Shown in pieces: positions 63,992-64,000 of a stretch of 64,000 nt of DNA. Under the pieces are notes generated by a model. The model was not told the origin of the DNA. It did not search any database and worked only from the letters and a program-made list of their open reading frames with translations. The DNA comes from an uncultured Clostridium sp. (lineage in GTDB: Bacteria; Bacillota; Clostridia; Lachnospirales; Lachnospiraceae): contig CABVBU010000013.1 in the NCBI GenBank assembly GCA_902496665.1, positions 1 through 64,000 of the forward strand. Direction: 5' to 3'. Numbering within the stretch: position 1 is the first letter of the stretch; every line of letters starts with the position of its first letter. The position numbers and the translations under genes are program-made.

Positions 63992-64000
63992 TGTTTTTTC

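Overview
The window looks like a chromosomal segment from an anaerobic, spore-former-related member of the Clostridia, most likely Lachnospiraceae. Evidence: a mid-range base composition, Firmicutes-type Shine-Dalgarno and sigma-A promoter sequences, two unrelated [FeFe] hydrogenases, a 2-hydroxyacyl-CoA dehydratase-type activase, a SpoIIM homologue, and a xerD/spoIIM/nudF cluster resembling the gene order around Bacillus spoIIM. No rRNA, tRNA, CRISPR, prophage or intact transposase gene was found.

Layout. 0-9 kb: a membrane GGDEF/EAL protein, a two-gene [FeFe] hydrogenase operon (HydA plus a NuoF-tail/GltD-like flavoprotein), and a PatB/MalY C-S lyase operon opposite an XRE-cupin regulator; its M20 amidohydrolase partner is broken. 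9.4-16.3 kb: a sugar-acid catabolic operon (ManD-type dehydratase, TRAP transporter DctPQM, two dehydrogenases) with its GntR/FadR-type regulator. 16.5-26.2 kb: an FAD oxidoreductase, a gltB/gltD deletion scar, then xerD, spoIIM, nudF, proC, rny, recX and recA (the last with a LexA box). 27-33 kb: an AGCS symporter under a glycine riboswitch, a PhoR/PhoB pair and an Na/Pi transporter with candidate Pho boxes. 33.1-33.45 kb: a compact candidate type I toxin-antitoxin locus. 33.6-38.6 kb: an intracellular-type subtilase, a candidate small RNA, lysA, pyk and a rhomboid-like membrane protein. 39-57.4 kb: a 1440-residue activase with an attenuator-like leader, a 3728-residue surface protein and a MalT/LuxR regulator. 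57.7-64 kb: a group B-like [FeFe] hydrogenase, a NitT/TauT-type ABC transporter with an unassigned structured leader, and a MATE transporter entering from the right edge.

The most notable non-genic content is a family of about 133-bp elements between genes. They have terminal inverted repeats beginning GTAAC or GTTAC, exact 8-bp target duplications in four copies, and internal hairpins with compensating base changes. They look like recently mobile MITEs. The toxin-antitoxin locus is bounded by two inverted promoter-plus-leader modules that converge on one bidirectional terminator. Three independent deletion scars (a DUF4143-type ATPase tail, an M20/transporter junction, a gltB-gltD junction) indicate recent gene loss. 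All assignments come from reading the sequence; no database search was run.
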